A stretch of 64,000 bases of DNA from Coriaria nepalensis (GCA_027186245.1 CP114488.1:3980501-4044500); one strand, 5' to 3'. Shown: positions 13,953 to 27,673, counted from the first letter of the stretch. Program-made: numbers and translations. Notes: generated by a model not told the origin, from the sequence alone.

Positions 13953-14875
13953 TGTAAAAAACCTCCGAATCAGCGAGTTCAGAAACAACGAGCGGAAGCA
14001 TAGTGAGAGGGAAGAAAGTAAAAATTGGGGGAAATTGAAGGGGAAGGATGGAATAGAGGAGGAAGGAAGTAAGGAATATCATTAGTGATGGATTTCTTGG
14101 CATAGCATTTGCTTTTTGATTGGCAGAGTTCTTCACCTGCTGGTTTTTGTTGTGAACAGAATATAAGAGAGCTTCGAATAGTTGTCCCCCTTTTTTATTT
14201 TTATTTTTTGATTTTTTTTATTTTTGTTTTTCTAATACTAAGAAACGCAAATTTATCAAGGACCGGTCGAGTAAAGGACCCTTTGTTGGATAAAGTTTTT
14301 TAAAGTTCAATTATCGCTCATACAAATATATGATTACTAAAGTACCTATAAAATAAAAAAGTTATTACAAAAAAAAAAAATTGGTGTAATAATCAAAATA
14401 AATAGTTTAACGGTAAGTTGCAATCCCAAAATCCTAAAGTTATTTTATTTATATTTTGATTTCGATTCTTTATATAATGTGAAAATATGAAAATTTAGAA
14501 ATTAGAAAATCTAGAAATCTAGAGTTTAGAAATTGCTCGATGGTTTTGGGGATTTAAAGCCTCGAGCAATCAAGCATGAGTGTTTATTAATTTCTTTCAT
14601 CTTTGTAATAAAGATTATTGATTTTTTTAAATTTTGTCCTTCTACATAAATAAAAAGTATTTTCGTAATGATTTTGATGGTAAATAGAAGGAAAATGTGA
14701 ACCTAAATGAGAAATAGAATTTGTTGTATTGGCATAAAAATAGCATGGATGGATCAACTAGAGTTTCGGTCAAATCTAATATCACGTAACTCAGTTACTA
14801 AAAGTTATCTATAATTTCATCGATGTAGATGATAATGAATTCAGTTTGTAAATATCGTATAAGTCATGTAGTAAA
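13953..14875. other. Promoter region of the CSC1-like gene and spacer
   Basis: Upstream DNA of the CSC1-like gene, followed by AT-rich spacer reaching the transposon-rich block. There is no open frame with recognisable features and no clear TATA box that I would defend. Confidence 0.45.
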
Positions 14876-15401
14876 TTGTTGTCTTCTCTGCTATATATAA
14901 AAAATAATGAATATGTGAAGATATTTTTTTGCCACTTGTTATCTAAAGATGAAAAATCTCTCATGTATGTGAAGTTAATTCTAAAGACTCACAGAGATTT
15001 GTGTGTTGAGCATCATCGTCAATTACCTAAGGCTCCTAGTGTTTCTAATATTGTTAGGAGAGACATACTCGGTCCTGCTACTAATAATCATGATGATTAT
15101 TGTAGCGGCATGCCGAATGATTAGAATTGGCATTGTAATTATGATGATTTTTATGATTATGGTCATGGTAGTGATAGGAATCACAATAATGAGGAGGCTT
15201 TAGATGAGAATGAGAATGATCATGTAGATGAGAATGAGAATGATCATGTAGATGAGGTTGAGGATGATGATGTTGATGGTGAAGAGAATGAAACTGTAGA
15301 TTATGATAACTAAGGTAAAAGAGTGGAGGAAGAATGTGTCACTAATCACAAGAACGAAAATAATGTTGCAATTCATGAGTGATGTTCTTAAAAAAAAATG
15401 A
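14876..15401 (+). other. Degenerate coding-like stretch with acidic repeat, probable transposon remnant
   Basis: The plus strand has an open stretch from 14876 to a stop at 15124. After frame changes it continues as Asp/Glu/Asn-rich sequence. At about 15200-15250 a 24-bp unit reading DENENDHV occurs twice in tandem. Very similar acidic low-complexity sequence occurs in the MuDR-type remnant at 63.8 kb, so a MULE transposase N-terminal part is the best guess. No catalytic domain is visible. Confidence 0.35.
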
Positions 15402-16626
15402 AAATATGAAGATTGCATATGAGATATTGGAGTCTCTCTAGGCTTTGTTTAGGTAATAATCTGATCAGAGTCATCATGAGGCTACTATAACCTACATGAA
15501 CGCCAAAATGAAGAAAATAGTTTATGTTAGAGATAATGGTTTGAACATGATCAACACGATGTATGAGGTGGAGATACATGATGGTACCATTGATAAGCGC
15601 ACGCATGTTAGCATCATACTTGAGTCGCTCTTACTAGTTTTTGCTACATTCATTACCAACTATGTTATGAACAAACTACAGTACAACATGACTCGGCTGT
15701 GGAATAACTACAGACTTTTGAGACTTTTAATAAGGCGAGGTCCAAAGAGGGTGAAGTAAATATTGCTGAACAAAAACCACATTCCTCTTTTGTTAAGAAC
15801 AATAAGAAAAGGTACACCGATAAAATGGATAATAAGGGAAAGAAAGAAAAAGATAGGTAAATTTGATTTACTTATTTTAAAAGCTTGTTTAATAATGGAA
15901 TATGATTTGTCACCTTGGATAATAGATTCGGGAGCCACTAATCATGTTTGTTCTTTTTTACAAATGCTTAGTTTTTCGAGAGAGGTTGTTGTTGGTGATG
16001 TGACGATGAGAGTTGGCAGTGTTGCAATTGTTTCAGCTAATATAATGGGAGCAGTTCGTTTAGTTTTTAGCGATAATTATCTTATTTTAAACAATATTTA
16101 TTTTATTCCTAGATTTTGCATAAATTTGATTTCTTTATCTATGTTGCATGAACAAAATTTTGATATTTCTTTTAGTAATAATCATATTATTATTTTAAAG
16201 AAATGTTTCGATACTTGTCATGCAAAAAAAAGAAAAACTAATGGACTCTATCTACTTAGACTAAATGAAAGATTATTAAATTATTTAAAGTAGCAAATCC
16301 TAAATCAAACAAATGACAAAAAGTTTCTCAAACTAATGATACGTATCATTGGTATCTTAGGTTATGACATATTAATCTTAGTAGGATGAACAGGTTAGTC
16401 AAGGATGGTCCTTTAAGAGAGCTAACTGTTGGCACTCTTCCTATTTATGAATCTTATCTAGAATGAAAAATGACTAAGAGACATTTCTTTACAAAGGGCC
16501 AAAGAGCCAAAGAACCACTTGAACCTACATAGCGTGTGTGGTCCTATAGATATACAAGCGGGAAATGGTAATAAATATTTAATCATGTTCATTGAAGATT
16601 ATTCTAGATATGGATACATATACCTC
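15402..16626 (+). mobile_element. Ty1/Copia gag-pol fragment, broken
   Basis: Degenerate Copia polyprotein on the plus strand. Order: gag UBN2-type domain (about 15402-15725; AYEILESL, then ILESL and NYVMNKLQYNMT); aspartic protease at about 15915-15965 with the active-site motif WIIDSGATNHVC; GAG-pre-integrase region to 16293; after a stop, the start of the integrase zinc and core region (about 16350-16626; IMFIEDYSRYGYIYL). Several stops and frameshifts separate these parts. The zinc-knuckle region is reduced. The element stops abruptly at 16626, where an oppositely oriented Copia LTR begins, so integrase, reverse transcriptase and RNase H of this copy are missing. Confidence 0.85.
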
Positions 16627-17543
16627 GAAAACTATTTTCTTGCAAATAAGTTCTTTTTTCAACTTTTGTCATTCTTACCCTATATAGTGTTTTATAAGAC
16701 AACCTAAGAACTATGGATCTATAATTCTAAGTTTCAATAAATTAGATTATTAATTAAACTTTTTAATCTAATAAATCTAATTTATTAATCTCAATATTAT
16801 TCTACTAAAAATATTGGATTGCACTCTTGCAATTATAGAACATATTACTGAATAATCTCTAGTAGTCCATTGATTTTATCATTACATGCAATCTAATCCT
16901 CCAAAAATTGATTCATAATTAGAGTTGATCAAAATTATTATTTTACCCATCTAATTATCTCTTTATCCTTAAGTACTATTAATCCACTAGTGAATGGTCA
17001 ATTTATAACTTAATTATAAATTTGAGCATAAAACCATTCAGTTCCAGAATTAATCCTTAAGGGAACCAATATACGATCTTCTATGAAGAAGATTTGGAAT
17101 TAAAAGATTCAGTTGACATGCATATGATCATCTATTGATATGAATAAAATTCTTTATGACAAACGATATTTTAATAAAGAATTAATTTATATCGGGTCAT
17201 GTCCTATATAATCCAATTACATAAAGTACCTCAACTAAGACATCTACATCAGTGATCCAGATCTAGATCTCTTGCATATACAATGCTAGCGGACCGTACT
17301 AGCAACCATTAATTAAAAATTTCATACTTTAATATGTTGTAGACAATTTAATTCATTATCTATAATAATAATCCTCTCGTATCAATACAAGATTATAGTC
17401 AAATAAATAAATTTAGAATTTTCTAATATTTATATATATTATTCAATAATAATACATTCACAACAATTATATAGAAAAATATCACTTTTATTAATTTCAC
17501 AAAATAATACTCATCACATGCTTTTAGGGCACCATGCTCAACA
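16627..17543 (-). repeat. Copia LTR copy A (917 bp)
   Basis: Begins GAAAACTATTTTCTTGC and ends GCTCAACA on the plus strand. It aligns throughout with copies at 19051-20107 and 28238-29286 but lacks about 135 bp in its middle (the part reading CTTTAGTCTGATAT in the other copies). It is followed by the polypurine-like sequence of the internal region, so it is a 3' LTR of a minus-strand element. Confidence 0.75.
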
Positions 17544-17550
17544 AACTCCC

Positions 17551-18300
17551 ACTTGACCTTAAAGCAAATTGGACATCTCCCTCATCCCTAAATTATGTAT
17601 ATGATCCTCAAAAGACTTTGTTGGAAGTGTCTTGGTAAACGGATCCACAAGGTTCTATTTCGATGCTATCTTCATAACTGTCACATCATCTCTATGATGA
17701 GATTATATTTCCTCTCTATCTATTTACCCCTATTATGACTCTTTCGTTCCTTTGAATTAGCCACTGCTCCACTATTGTCACAATACCGAACTAGTGGCTT
17801 ATCCATATTCGGAACAACTTTCATATCAGTACAAAACTTTCTAAGTCAAACGGCCTCTTGTGCTCTTTCACAAGTTGCTATGTATTTGGCTTTAATGGTA
17901 TAATCTGCAATACTAGATTATTTGATACTTCTCTAGACTACACAGCTCCTCGACCAAGTATGAACATTGATCTAGAAGTCGACTTTCGACTACCTCTATC
18001 TGATTGAAAATCAAAATTAGTGTATCTAGTGGGATTTAGATCTCCACATGAATAAAAAAATATATAGTCTCTCGTTCTCCGAAGATACTTGCGAATATGC
18101 TTTACTGCTATTTAGTGTTCTAAACCAGGATTTGATTGATAACTACTAACTATCCCTACAGTATAGCAAATGTCAGATCTTATACACAACATGTCATATA
18201 TAAGACTGCCTACAACTAAGGCATATGGAATCTATCTCATCTTTTCTTCTTCCTGAGATGTCTTTGGAAAGTGCTCTTTAGAAAGAATCTTGCAACAAAA
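17551..18300 (-). pseudogene. Copia polyprotein 3' end (RNase H region), degenerate
   Basis: On the minus strand this encodes, with many stops and frameshifts, the end of a Copia polyprotein: reverse-transcriptase tail, RNase H and the C-terminal segment leading to the polypurine tract. It aligns base by base with the better preserved copy at 29292-30050. It cannot make a protein. Confidence 0.7.
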
Positions 18301-18515
18301 AAATTATACAAAAAATCATATTCCACAAATCGGCTTACACAAAATCTAAAGAAAGAAAATTGAAGAAATTCATAACCCAAAGTTACTATACAATTAACGC
18401 CATTATATCAACTATACATTCAAATAACATAAACATCCATTCAATATAGATATCGCTTATATATGATAATGTAAGAATCTCACACATCGATTAATCTATA
18501 TATATATATATATAA

Positions 18516-18531
18516 AGACCCATCTGATACT
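18516..18531 (-). other. Possible primer-binding site (initiator tRNA-Met type)
   Basis: On the minus strand TAGTATCAGATGGG resembles the usual plant Copia primer site TGGTATCAGAGC. Immediately outside lies sequence containing CGCAGCGGAAGC, which in my recollection lies near the primer side of many plant LTRs. If real, the 5' LTR would run from about 18533 to 20107, longer than the repeat shared by the other copies. Confidence 0.4.
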
Positions 18532-19050
18532 AATTATTGAAAAATGGGTTTAAAATTTCGCAGCGGAAGCGATTATTAATCTCAATGTATAACAAAAACT
18601 TTCTAAAACCTTTTGCGATCCTTTAAATATATATAAATTAATTCTATAGCTATGCAAAGAGACCATACCCTAGCCTACGCGAATCGTTCGATAAGACTCA
18701 TACCATAATCTTTTAGATCAATTCTCAATACACTAGAATATGTGTAGGCCGTAAAGATGACAATATTTTCTCTATTTTACTTTTTGTGAAAAAATCTTTC
18801 TATTTTTGCATTATGAAATAATTAGAACATAATGTATTTATAGAGTTCCATTAAGTTTTTCAATTTAATTTAAACACTTTAAATTAATTGAATTGATGAC
18901 TCAATTATAATATTAAATGATAAGATAATCATTAGATGATATCTTTGATATGGTCAAATCTTTTCAAACCTGATTTAAAATTAAATATTATCTATTTCAA
19001 ATCATATCATATTTTTAATGATATTTTCTTACAAATTACAATTTATTTCA

Positions 19051-20107
19051 GAAAACTATTTTCTTACAAATAAATCATTTTTTCAACCTTTGTCATTCTT
19101 ACCCTATATAGTATTTTATAAAGGTGTTTGGAGATCATGGACCTATAATTCTAAACTCCAATAAATTACATTATTAACTAATCTCTTTAATATAATAAAT
19201 CTAATTTATTAATCCGAATATTATTCCACTAAAAAATATAGGATTACTCTCTTGTAATTATAGAATATATTACTGAGCAATCTCTAGTAGTCCATTAATT
19301 TTATCATCACATGCAATCTAATACTCCAAAAATTGATTCATAATTAAAGCTGGTCAAAATAACTATTTTACAATTCTAATTATCTATTTATTCATAAGTA
19401 CTATTAATTTATTAATGAGCGATCAATTTATAACTAAATTATAAATTTGAGCTCAAAACATTCAGTTTTAGAATTAACTTTTAAGAAAACCAATATACAA
19501 TCTTCTATGAAGAAGGTTTGGAATGCATATTTATAAATCATGTTCCTAACCATTTACCCAATGAATCTCCAAAACAAAAGTCTTTAGTCTGATATATAAA
19601 CAAACTGTGACGAGTGAATCAAAAGATCTAGTTGACATAAATAAGAATTCGTGACTACTTAGGATTCAGATTGATCTGTATATGATCATCGATTGATATG
19701 AATTTAATTTTTTTATGGTAAACGGTATTTTTATAAAGAATTAATTCATATCGAGTCATGTCATATATAATCCAATTATATAAAGTACATCAACTAAGAT
19801 GTTTATCTACATCAGTGATCCGGATCTAGATCCCTTGCATTTACAATCCTAGCGAACCGTACAAACAACCATCAATTAAAGATTTTATACTTTAATATAT
19901 TATAGACAATTTAATTCATTATCTATAATCCAAATCCTCTCGTACTAATATAAAATTATAGTCACATAAATGAATTTAGAATTTTATGATATTTATACAT
20001 AGTATTTAATAATAATATATTCACAATAATTATATAAAAAAAATATCACTTTTATTAATTTCACAAAACAATACTCATCACATGCTTATGAAGAACAATG
20101 CCCAACA
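19051..20107 (-). repeat. Copia LTR copy B (1057 bp shared part)
   Basis: Starts GAAAACTATTTTCTTAC and ends GCCCAACA on the plus strand; minus-strand orientation begins TGTTGGGC. It is homologous to copies A and C over its full length. DNA to its right is unrelated spacer, while 18.5-19.05 kb on its left may belong to the same LTR (see primer site). Confidence 0.7.
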
Positions 20108-21579
20108 AGTGCAAGGTTCTTCCCTTATTCTTTCAACATTAACATAACCATCTTTCAACATTATTGTAAAATATGGAATGATAGTATTGTAGGAAGTTTG
20201 CTTACAAAACTGGCACGTGGTATGCTGTAGAAAGTTGAAAATTTAAGTGTAGCATAATTATATATCTAAATTCAACTTTTATTATATACGTATATCATAT
20301 ATAATATTTCTAGAATACTTTTAAATAATTTTAGTTGAGTATATTTAATATAATACAAGATCAAGTCAGCATATAGAAAAATTAAAAGTTTTAAGTCTTA
20401 TTATCAATTTTTATTTTCTATACATGAATATATAAAATAAAATTAGGATTTTTTATTTGTAAATATGCTTTATTTTCTTATCATTATTAGTAAATTTTTT
20501 TGCGCAAGTTTGTTTTTAAAAGAGATGAATGAAATTATAATTTTTTTTTTAATGATTTTATTATAAAATGAAAATATTTTAGAAAGTTTTGTTATAAAAA
20601 TTTGACATGTGACGTACAGTAAGAAAATAAAATGGACACATGACGGAATAATGATATTTTTATTTCTTCATGATATAAATGTTGGGTTAAAAAAATAATA
20701 AAATATATTAAATTTATTATGGTTTAAAAAATATATTAACTTTTAATTTTGATACATATATTTTAATATAATATTTTATTATGAACTTAAAAGATATAAT
20801 TAGAAAAAATATAGGCAACATCATATTATTTGAATCATGTCTTATCCTAATTATGCTAGTTTGTAATCATGATATTAATTTTATCTTAATATGTTACTAA
20901 TTCAGGTAAATTACGTAATATTATTTGATAGTTACATAGCTTAATTTTTACGATAATCTCCATTTATGTATATATATTATATATAAAAATAAAAATATTT
21001 CTACTAATTACTTACTTAAAAATTATTATTTAAAAATTATAAATAAATTATAAAATTTAAATATCAATAATATATCTCATTCGTCCGATAAATAAAATTT
21101 CACTTAATAATTTGACCGGATTTACGAGCCAGTTGGTTTGGCTGCTGAAAAGTGTTTCGCCAAATCATATTATTGGATGGTTCATGATTTTGCTCAGATC
21201 TTAACTTCGATCGGCCAATGCATACACCTAGTGAGATCAGGGACAGGTGGCAAGTTTCCTGACGGGTTCAAAAAAACAAACTGATATAGCAAAATGGGCC
21301 AAAAATCTGAAAGTACAAAGCAAACTAATTTACCAAGGTAAATTTGTTTTGTGAAAAACAAACCGAAGATAACGTGCTAAGGAAAAAACTCATTCGTAGA
21401 GCAGGTAAGAAAAAATTATCGGCTAAAATGAAATGAATATATAATTAATAATTGGAAGTAACGGGAAGAAAGAGGGTAGCGAGGGAAAGCCTAGGGTTTT
21501 TCACGTACCAGCTTGGGGTTTAAGACCTCATTTCCAACTTCGAACGAAGTCCTGCAATTAGCTTGTACAGGAAAAATCA
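20108..21579. other. AT-rich spacer and promoter of the ZNG1-like gene
   Basis: The first kilobase is very AT-rich with no recognisable gene or repeat. The last 400 bp, less biased in composition, should contain the promoter and 5' untranslated region of the GTPase gene starting at 21580. I could not identify a convincing TATA box. Confidence 0.5.
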
Positions 21580-24500
21580 ATGGCGATCGGGTTCTTTGCG
21601 CGTAGACAAACAATCACGAACATCTACAATCTTCTTCAACCTCGATTCCAGGATTCTTCTCTGCTTTATAAGCTCTCCAGAAAGCATGCGAAATCTCATT
21701 CTGGATATTTCAGAGGTTTCGTGTGTGCCGCTGACTACAGTGGCAACGAATTTGGCGCCCCTGCTTTTCGTTCCGATGATCGTATTCCGGCCACTGTGAT
21801 CACTGGCTTCCTCGGCTCTGGAAAGGTTATTCTTCGTTGTTACTTATTTCTTTTTTGTCTTTCTAATGCCAACTTTTAGGAGTTAGAATTGAAATATTGC
21901 CGAGAAATCTGGAGTTAAATTTAAAGCCTGTTAGGTTTTGAGTTTGAGGGAAATTTTTATTGAAGACGAAAGTAGGAAGTACTGATCGGTATCTTAGGCA
22001 ACGACAGGATACTGTTCTACTGTTATGGTAAAGGAAGAGGATCGTAGGGATGGCCATTTTTTTTAATTTAATTTTCTTTTTCCTTTAATCTACTTTATGA
22101 AATTATAATTCATTCGTAGCATTTTTTCTTTTCTTTCCAAGTATGCGTAATATATGGTTTCGTAATGGTTTTCTACAATTGAGTTGAATTTGATTTTAAA
22201 GTATAAAGTAATGGAAAGATGTTAAGATGATTGAACTTTTGTTTGATCATTACTTTTTATAATTTCATAAGAGAAAACCGTTGTCCACATTTTTTGTTTT
22301 TTTTTGCGAAACATCTTTAGACAACCTCTCTACTACTAAAGCATTTCATGAATTTTGTTAACAGATACCTAATTAACTTTGCAGACAGTTCCACTCGTTA
22401 AATCTCTACTATTAATTATTAGAACAAATCAAAAGCTCTACTCTCAAACTCAAAACCAAGCTTTAAGTTGCATCCAAATTATTTACATTAGGTGGTCGTT
22501 TGCTTTATCTCCATTTTATTTTTGTTCTATATCACTTTTCCTTCTTTTATTATTGCTAATTTTATATTTTGCATTACTTCTATCTTCTTCCTGCATATAC
22601 AAGAAATTTAATCTCCAATATTAGCCTCATGTATTTGACTAAAGCTGATTGGGAAGAAGAACATATAGTGGATTCATATTTTATTATCTTATTTGGTGTA
22701 CTGCGTTGTTCGTAGACAACTCTTCTGAATCATATCCTGACATCTCAACATGGAAAGCGGATAGCTGTTATTGAAAATGAGGTACTATTTAATCCGAATT
22801 ATCTTTTACTGTAATTGCCCCCTTTTTTTTTCTTTACAAATCCTTTTATTAGTAGTCTTATAATTATACTTTGAATTGATGAATTCTGCATGTTGTGCTT
22901 ACTACCTGTTCACAATTTTAGAGTGCAGAATCTCTTTTGGAATAGTTTTTATTACTGCTGCGTGGATTGCTGCTGCTTATTTGCTTCTATTATTTCTATA
23001 CATTCATACCGGCAAAAACTTTGAGATAGTATGTTTGATTTTTTTGGCTTGTGTCATAAATTAGTGAATATGTTGTACTGAGATATCAATTAGGTACTTA
23101 GAGAAATCTTGCTCCTCAGATAATAGCACTATGTTTTTATTTTTTTTTTGGTTTCCCCTTTCTATCCAATTATATCATATCATATCATAATATGAAATTG
23201 GAATTTTTCATAGAATTCTCATAAATTGTTTACCGTCCTCAGTTTGGTGAGGTTGATATTGATGGATCCTTGGTTGCTAGTCATTCCTCTGTGGCTGAAG
23301 ACATTGTCATGGTTAATAATGGTTGCCTATGCTGTACTGTTCGAGGAGATCTGGTTAAAATGCTCTTGGAATTAGTGAAGAAAAAGCGGGACAAATTTGA
23401 TCATATCGTTATTGAAACCACAGGTATCTTATGCTAGAACCCTATAACCCTAGCAATAACATTTCGTATAATTATATCTATAGAAAAGTGGGAAGTAGTA
23501 ACTATTGGGGGTCTTTTTTACTTTTTACTTGGACACAATTGTAATCTCCATTTTCCAAATATTCAATGAAAAGAAGATGCTTCTAAGTGCCTCTTTTCTT
23601 GATTTATAAGTATAATAAAAAAGAACGCGATAGATGTTGTCATTTTTTCACCAGTTCTAGTTTGAATTCTCTCTACATTATATCATGGCACCCCTTTCAG
23701 CAAAATGATGTTTCAACTGGCTTTTAGTTAATTAATTGCATGTTTGGATGTGCACCAAAACTTGCTAATGTAACAAGTTGTAGGTACTGAAAGCTGGAAT
23801 TTTTATTTACCACTCTTATTCTTTCTGTAGGCCTTGCCAAGCCATCTCCAGTCATTGAAACATTTTGTACTGATGAACTAGTTTCACGTCACATAAAACT
23901 AGATGGAGTTGTTACTTTAGTTGACTCCAAGCATGCCATGAAGCACTTGAATGAAGTGAAACCAAGATTTGTGGTCAATGAGGCAGTGGAGCAAGTAGCT
24001 TATGCTGACCGAATAATTGTGAACAAGGTGAAAGTTTATTTCAACTTTTATTTTGTGAGACTAGGATTAGGATTTAATTTCATTTATTTATTACTTTCAT
24101 CTGCTTTTGAAACAGCAGTAATATCAGGTACAAAGTTTTTTGATTATTATGCTATTCTACGAAATTAGATTTTGCAAACTTTTTTTGGCAGATAGATCTG
24201 GTGACTGAGGCTGAGTTGGAGATACTGACACAAAAGATCAAGGTTGGTTTTTCCATGTACATGAACTTTGCAGTTGGTTACCCAATTTGACGATAAAGAG
24301 AATAAAATATTAGGCTAATTATTTACACTAACAATTCTTAACAATATTTTGTGCACTAAATTAATCACTTTACTCATTTTTAGTCAATTCAAAACTAGCT
24401 CATGTATGAAGTCACTTGATTGCCTTAAAACATTTTGGTAATAGTTGACATTGATTTTGTATTTAGAAATTGATCACTTTGGGTTTATTTATATAGCTTG

Positions 24501-27500
24501 ATTTAATTCTATAATTAGCACCTTGAAAGCACAATGAGTTTATTTTCTTTCCTCACTTTATGTACCAAATACTGAAATTGCAGCTATTGAAGCTCTATTC
24601 ATTTTTTGTTGCTCCTACATCAAAATATGGTAGTTCTTAGGTCTACAGGAGATAATTCAGTCCTGTATCATTTTGGATTAATATTGGAACCCAAAGGAGT
24701 ACCACTGAGTTCTTTCACTCTTCGTCCCATTTGGTAATGGCATTGCATCAATGCTTTAGTATCTAGTGTAGTTTGCTATGTAATGACGCCAAATCTATAC
24801 CTTTTTATAACTAGTGTATTTTCTTGTGCATCTTTCAGAAAATCAATGCCATGGCACAAGTGAAGCTTGCTAAATTTGGATTTGTTGACATGGACTTTGT
24901 TTTGGGAGTGGGGGGATATGATCTTGAAAGGTAATTTTCTTGTTCCTTCCTTGCAGTTGTTCATTTTGTATGTTGGTCCTGTGTTATGGAGTTTCTTCTA
25001 TTGAGCGTCTTTGTAAGTTCTTTTCGATGAAATTGAATATCATTTTCATATTACAAGCATAATGATGCAAAACTCAGCTTTATTTAACTGGGAATTCCCT
25101 GACTTTTGCAGAATGGATTCTGAAGTTAGGGTGGGCAGTTCTTGTTCTGAAGGCCACAAACATGAAACTGGACATGGTAGGTTCTTCTTTTGGTTCTTTT
25201 CCTGTCTTTAAATTTAACATATATTTGTTTAAATTTGTATATAATAGAAACAGAAGTTGATGATTGAAAGAAGAAAGGAGTGTAAGGAATTATTATGAGT
25301 CTCATTGAGCTTTCAGTAGATGCTCTGATCATATTAATATGATGACCTGACATCCAATCTTATAGCACACTTGAAATGCTAATCTAATTTGTTAGAGTTG
25401 TAGCATTTCATTGATGTATCCTCATTGTTCTTTTGACTTCATTTCTTGTACAGATTAGACTGTCTGGATTGTAGAGTTGGGTCTTGTCATAAACCCTCAT
25501 CTCATAGCATATTCATTTTCATGATGCTTTGTGTGGGTTTGTATACACTAGCACATGCATAATATAGTAGTTGAGCATGAGATTGTTTCAACATGGATTT
25601 TTCCAGTAATAACTGTCACTTTTTTTTTTTTTTTGTTGTTGTTGTTATTTGACTTTTTGGTTGCTTACTGTATCTAACAGTATTCCTTATTCTCAATCGG
25701 TTTATGGTACTTATGTCAAATTGTTCTTGACATCAGTTTATCCGTGTACTGTTTCATATTTCTTCTAATTTATGATATTTTTTCTGGTCAACTTCAGAGC
25801 ACCACAAGGGGCACCATCATGATCATGTCCATGATTCTGCTGTCTCTAGTGTCAGTATTGTGTCAGAGGGAGCCCTTGATCTTGATGAGGTAATTATTAT
25901 CTATTACATATTTTTTGTTTTTGTAATAATTACATGTTAAGTTGCTTTAGAAACTTGGCATTTGCTTTTCTACCTTAATATCAGTAGGCTTAATTTTCGG
26001 GGTTCTGAATCCTTTTCGTAAATTTCAGTAACTAATTTGGAAGCTACCCTATGGGACATGCATATCTTTCCCTATGTTGATTTGTGCCTAACACGTGTTT
26101 TGCTAGTTAATTGGTCGTTCTTATAATTTTGAAGATCTAATAAATTATTAGGTCAATAGTTACAGCGTCGAAAGGCCTTCGGAAAAAAAAAAAAAGAAAA
26201 AAAAAAAAAAGGTCTGGTTCGGCAACAATAATTCTGACTACTTCTGATAAATCTTTTGGGCCACATAGATTCTTATAGATAATGTAGTGTTGTTGAAGCT
26301 TAAGATTTTTGCCATTTTACTATATAAATTTGTCACTTGTAGTTAAGTAATTAGTTAAGATTGATTATGATATATGAAGACCATGATACAAGGATTTGAT
26401 TGTGAAACATCCAGCTATGCCTAATTTTATGCGTGATAAAAAACCTCCATTCTTTTGTAGAGAATTTCTACCCAGTTTAATGGGAATTCAAAATAATAGA
26501 AGAAATTAGCTCAATGACTGATCTTTTGGTCGACAAAATGATGAAATATACCGTCCAAGTTTCACGTAGAGGAAAGAAGGTATCTGATCTGGCCTTCTGG
26601 TTTTGACTAACTCTCAGTTTTAGGAAAGAGCTCGCCTATCATTCACTATGCATAGAATGATAAAAATAAATCATTATCATTGAAAGAGCTCGCCTATCAT
26701 TCAATATGCTTTAGAAAGGGGTTTTAGGTGGAAAGAGTGTAGTTCTGCTAAAAAAGAAAAAGTAACCCCGTAATTGATCCATCCCGAATAAACTGTAGGC
26801 ACCTTTACTCTATATTGTCATATTGACATTGAATTTGATACTATTCGCACTTTAGTTTTTTTCATTAAAGTTCATTTACTTACCAAGAGTGTAGTGATTC
26901 TGATTGCTATACTCCGAAGGCAGAGTGTAGTATATATAATTTGTGGTACATTGCTGGAAAATAGGTCGATGATTGGCTCGAAAGATTGATTGAAGAGAAA
27001 GGAGAGGACTTGTACAGGATGAAAGGCATCTTAACTGTGAATGGTTCTGATCAGCGTTATGTTTTTCAGGTACTTTTTTGCATTTTATTGACTGCTACTA
27101 CATTGTTTAATTTTCTTAAATGAGTTTTTATTTTTTTTGTTAAAATTATAATTGTACCCTCGTTGTTTCTTTATTTACAGTTTAATCGAAATTGTTAAAC
27201 GGATACCAGACCCTTAATGCCTTTATGTCGCCTTAAATGGAATAAATCCACACCTCTATATTGTTCGCAGAAAATTGCCTAGTTCGCTGATTAACAATTC
27301 TAAATTTGTATTTACTGAATTGGTTAAGATTCAAGTATATTTTAAAAAATGTATGGCTACTTTGTACCGTAGGGGTCTATCTGTAGTTTTGGAAACCACA
27401 AAGGATTGAACAATAATTTTTCTGTAACCTTAGGATTTCCACGTAAAATTTACCTATTTTATATCTGCATTACTGATGAAGTTATAAAAATTCAGAAAAT

Positions 27501-27673
27501 TTAGGTGCTTATAATCTTGGGTATTTTATTTTCAGGGGGTGCATTCTATACTGGATGGGTGCCCAGGGAAAACATGGGGTCCTAATGAAAATAGGATAAA
27601 CAAGATAGTCTTCATCGGAAGAAATTTGGATGAAACCGCCCTCAAAAAAGGGTTTAAAGGATGTTTAGTATGA
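21580..27673 (+). CDS. COBW-domain zinc chaperone GTPase (ZNG1/CBWD-like)
   Basis: G3E-family GTPase (COG0523); relatives deliver zinc to client metalloproteins, such as methionine aminopeptidase for ZNG1. Ten exons in phase: 21580-21825, 22716-22781, 23243-23423, 23831-24027, 24192-24242, 24839-24930, 25112-25176, 25798-25889, 26965-27069, 27536-27673; product 410 aa. Walker A is GFLGSGKT (76-83); the metal-binding CxCC motif is GCLCC (131-135); Walker B region HIVIETTG (158-165); guanine-specificity NKID (229-232). A His-rich loop (about 292-311, ten His) precedes the CobW C-terminal domain (about 335-405). The first 65 residues, rich in Arg/Ser/Phe and low in acid, look like an organelle-targeting extension absent from bacterial relatives. 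The client protein and compartment are not shown by sequence. Confidence 0.92.

Larger units (their letters stand above)
16627..20107 (-). mobile_element. Internally deleted Copia element, minus strand, LTRs at both ends
   Basis: Read on the minus strand: LTR (20107 down to at least 19051), possible primer site at about 18530-18517, RNase H/polyprotein 3' end (about 18300-17551), polypurine-like AAGTGGGAGT next to 17544, then a second LTR (17543-16627). The polyprotein remnant matches the Copia RNase H and C-terminal region seen again at 29.3-30.0 kb. Reverse transcriptase, integrase, protease and gag are absent. No matching target duplication is visible at the outer edges (left flank ends CCTC, right flank starts AGTGC). 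The element abuts the interrupted integrase of the plus-strand Copia. Confidence 0.7.
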
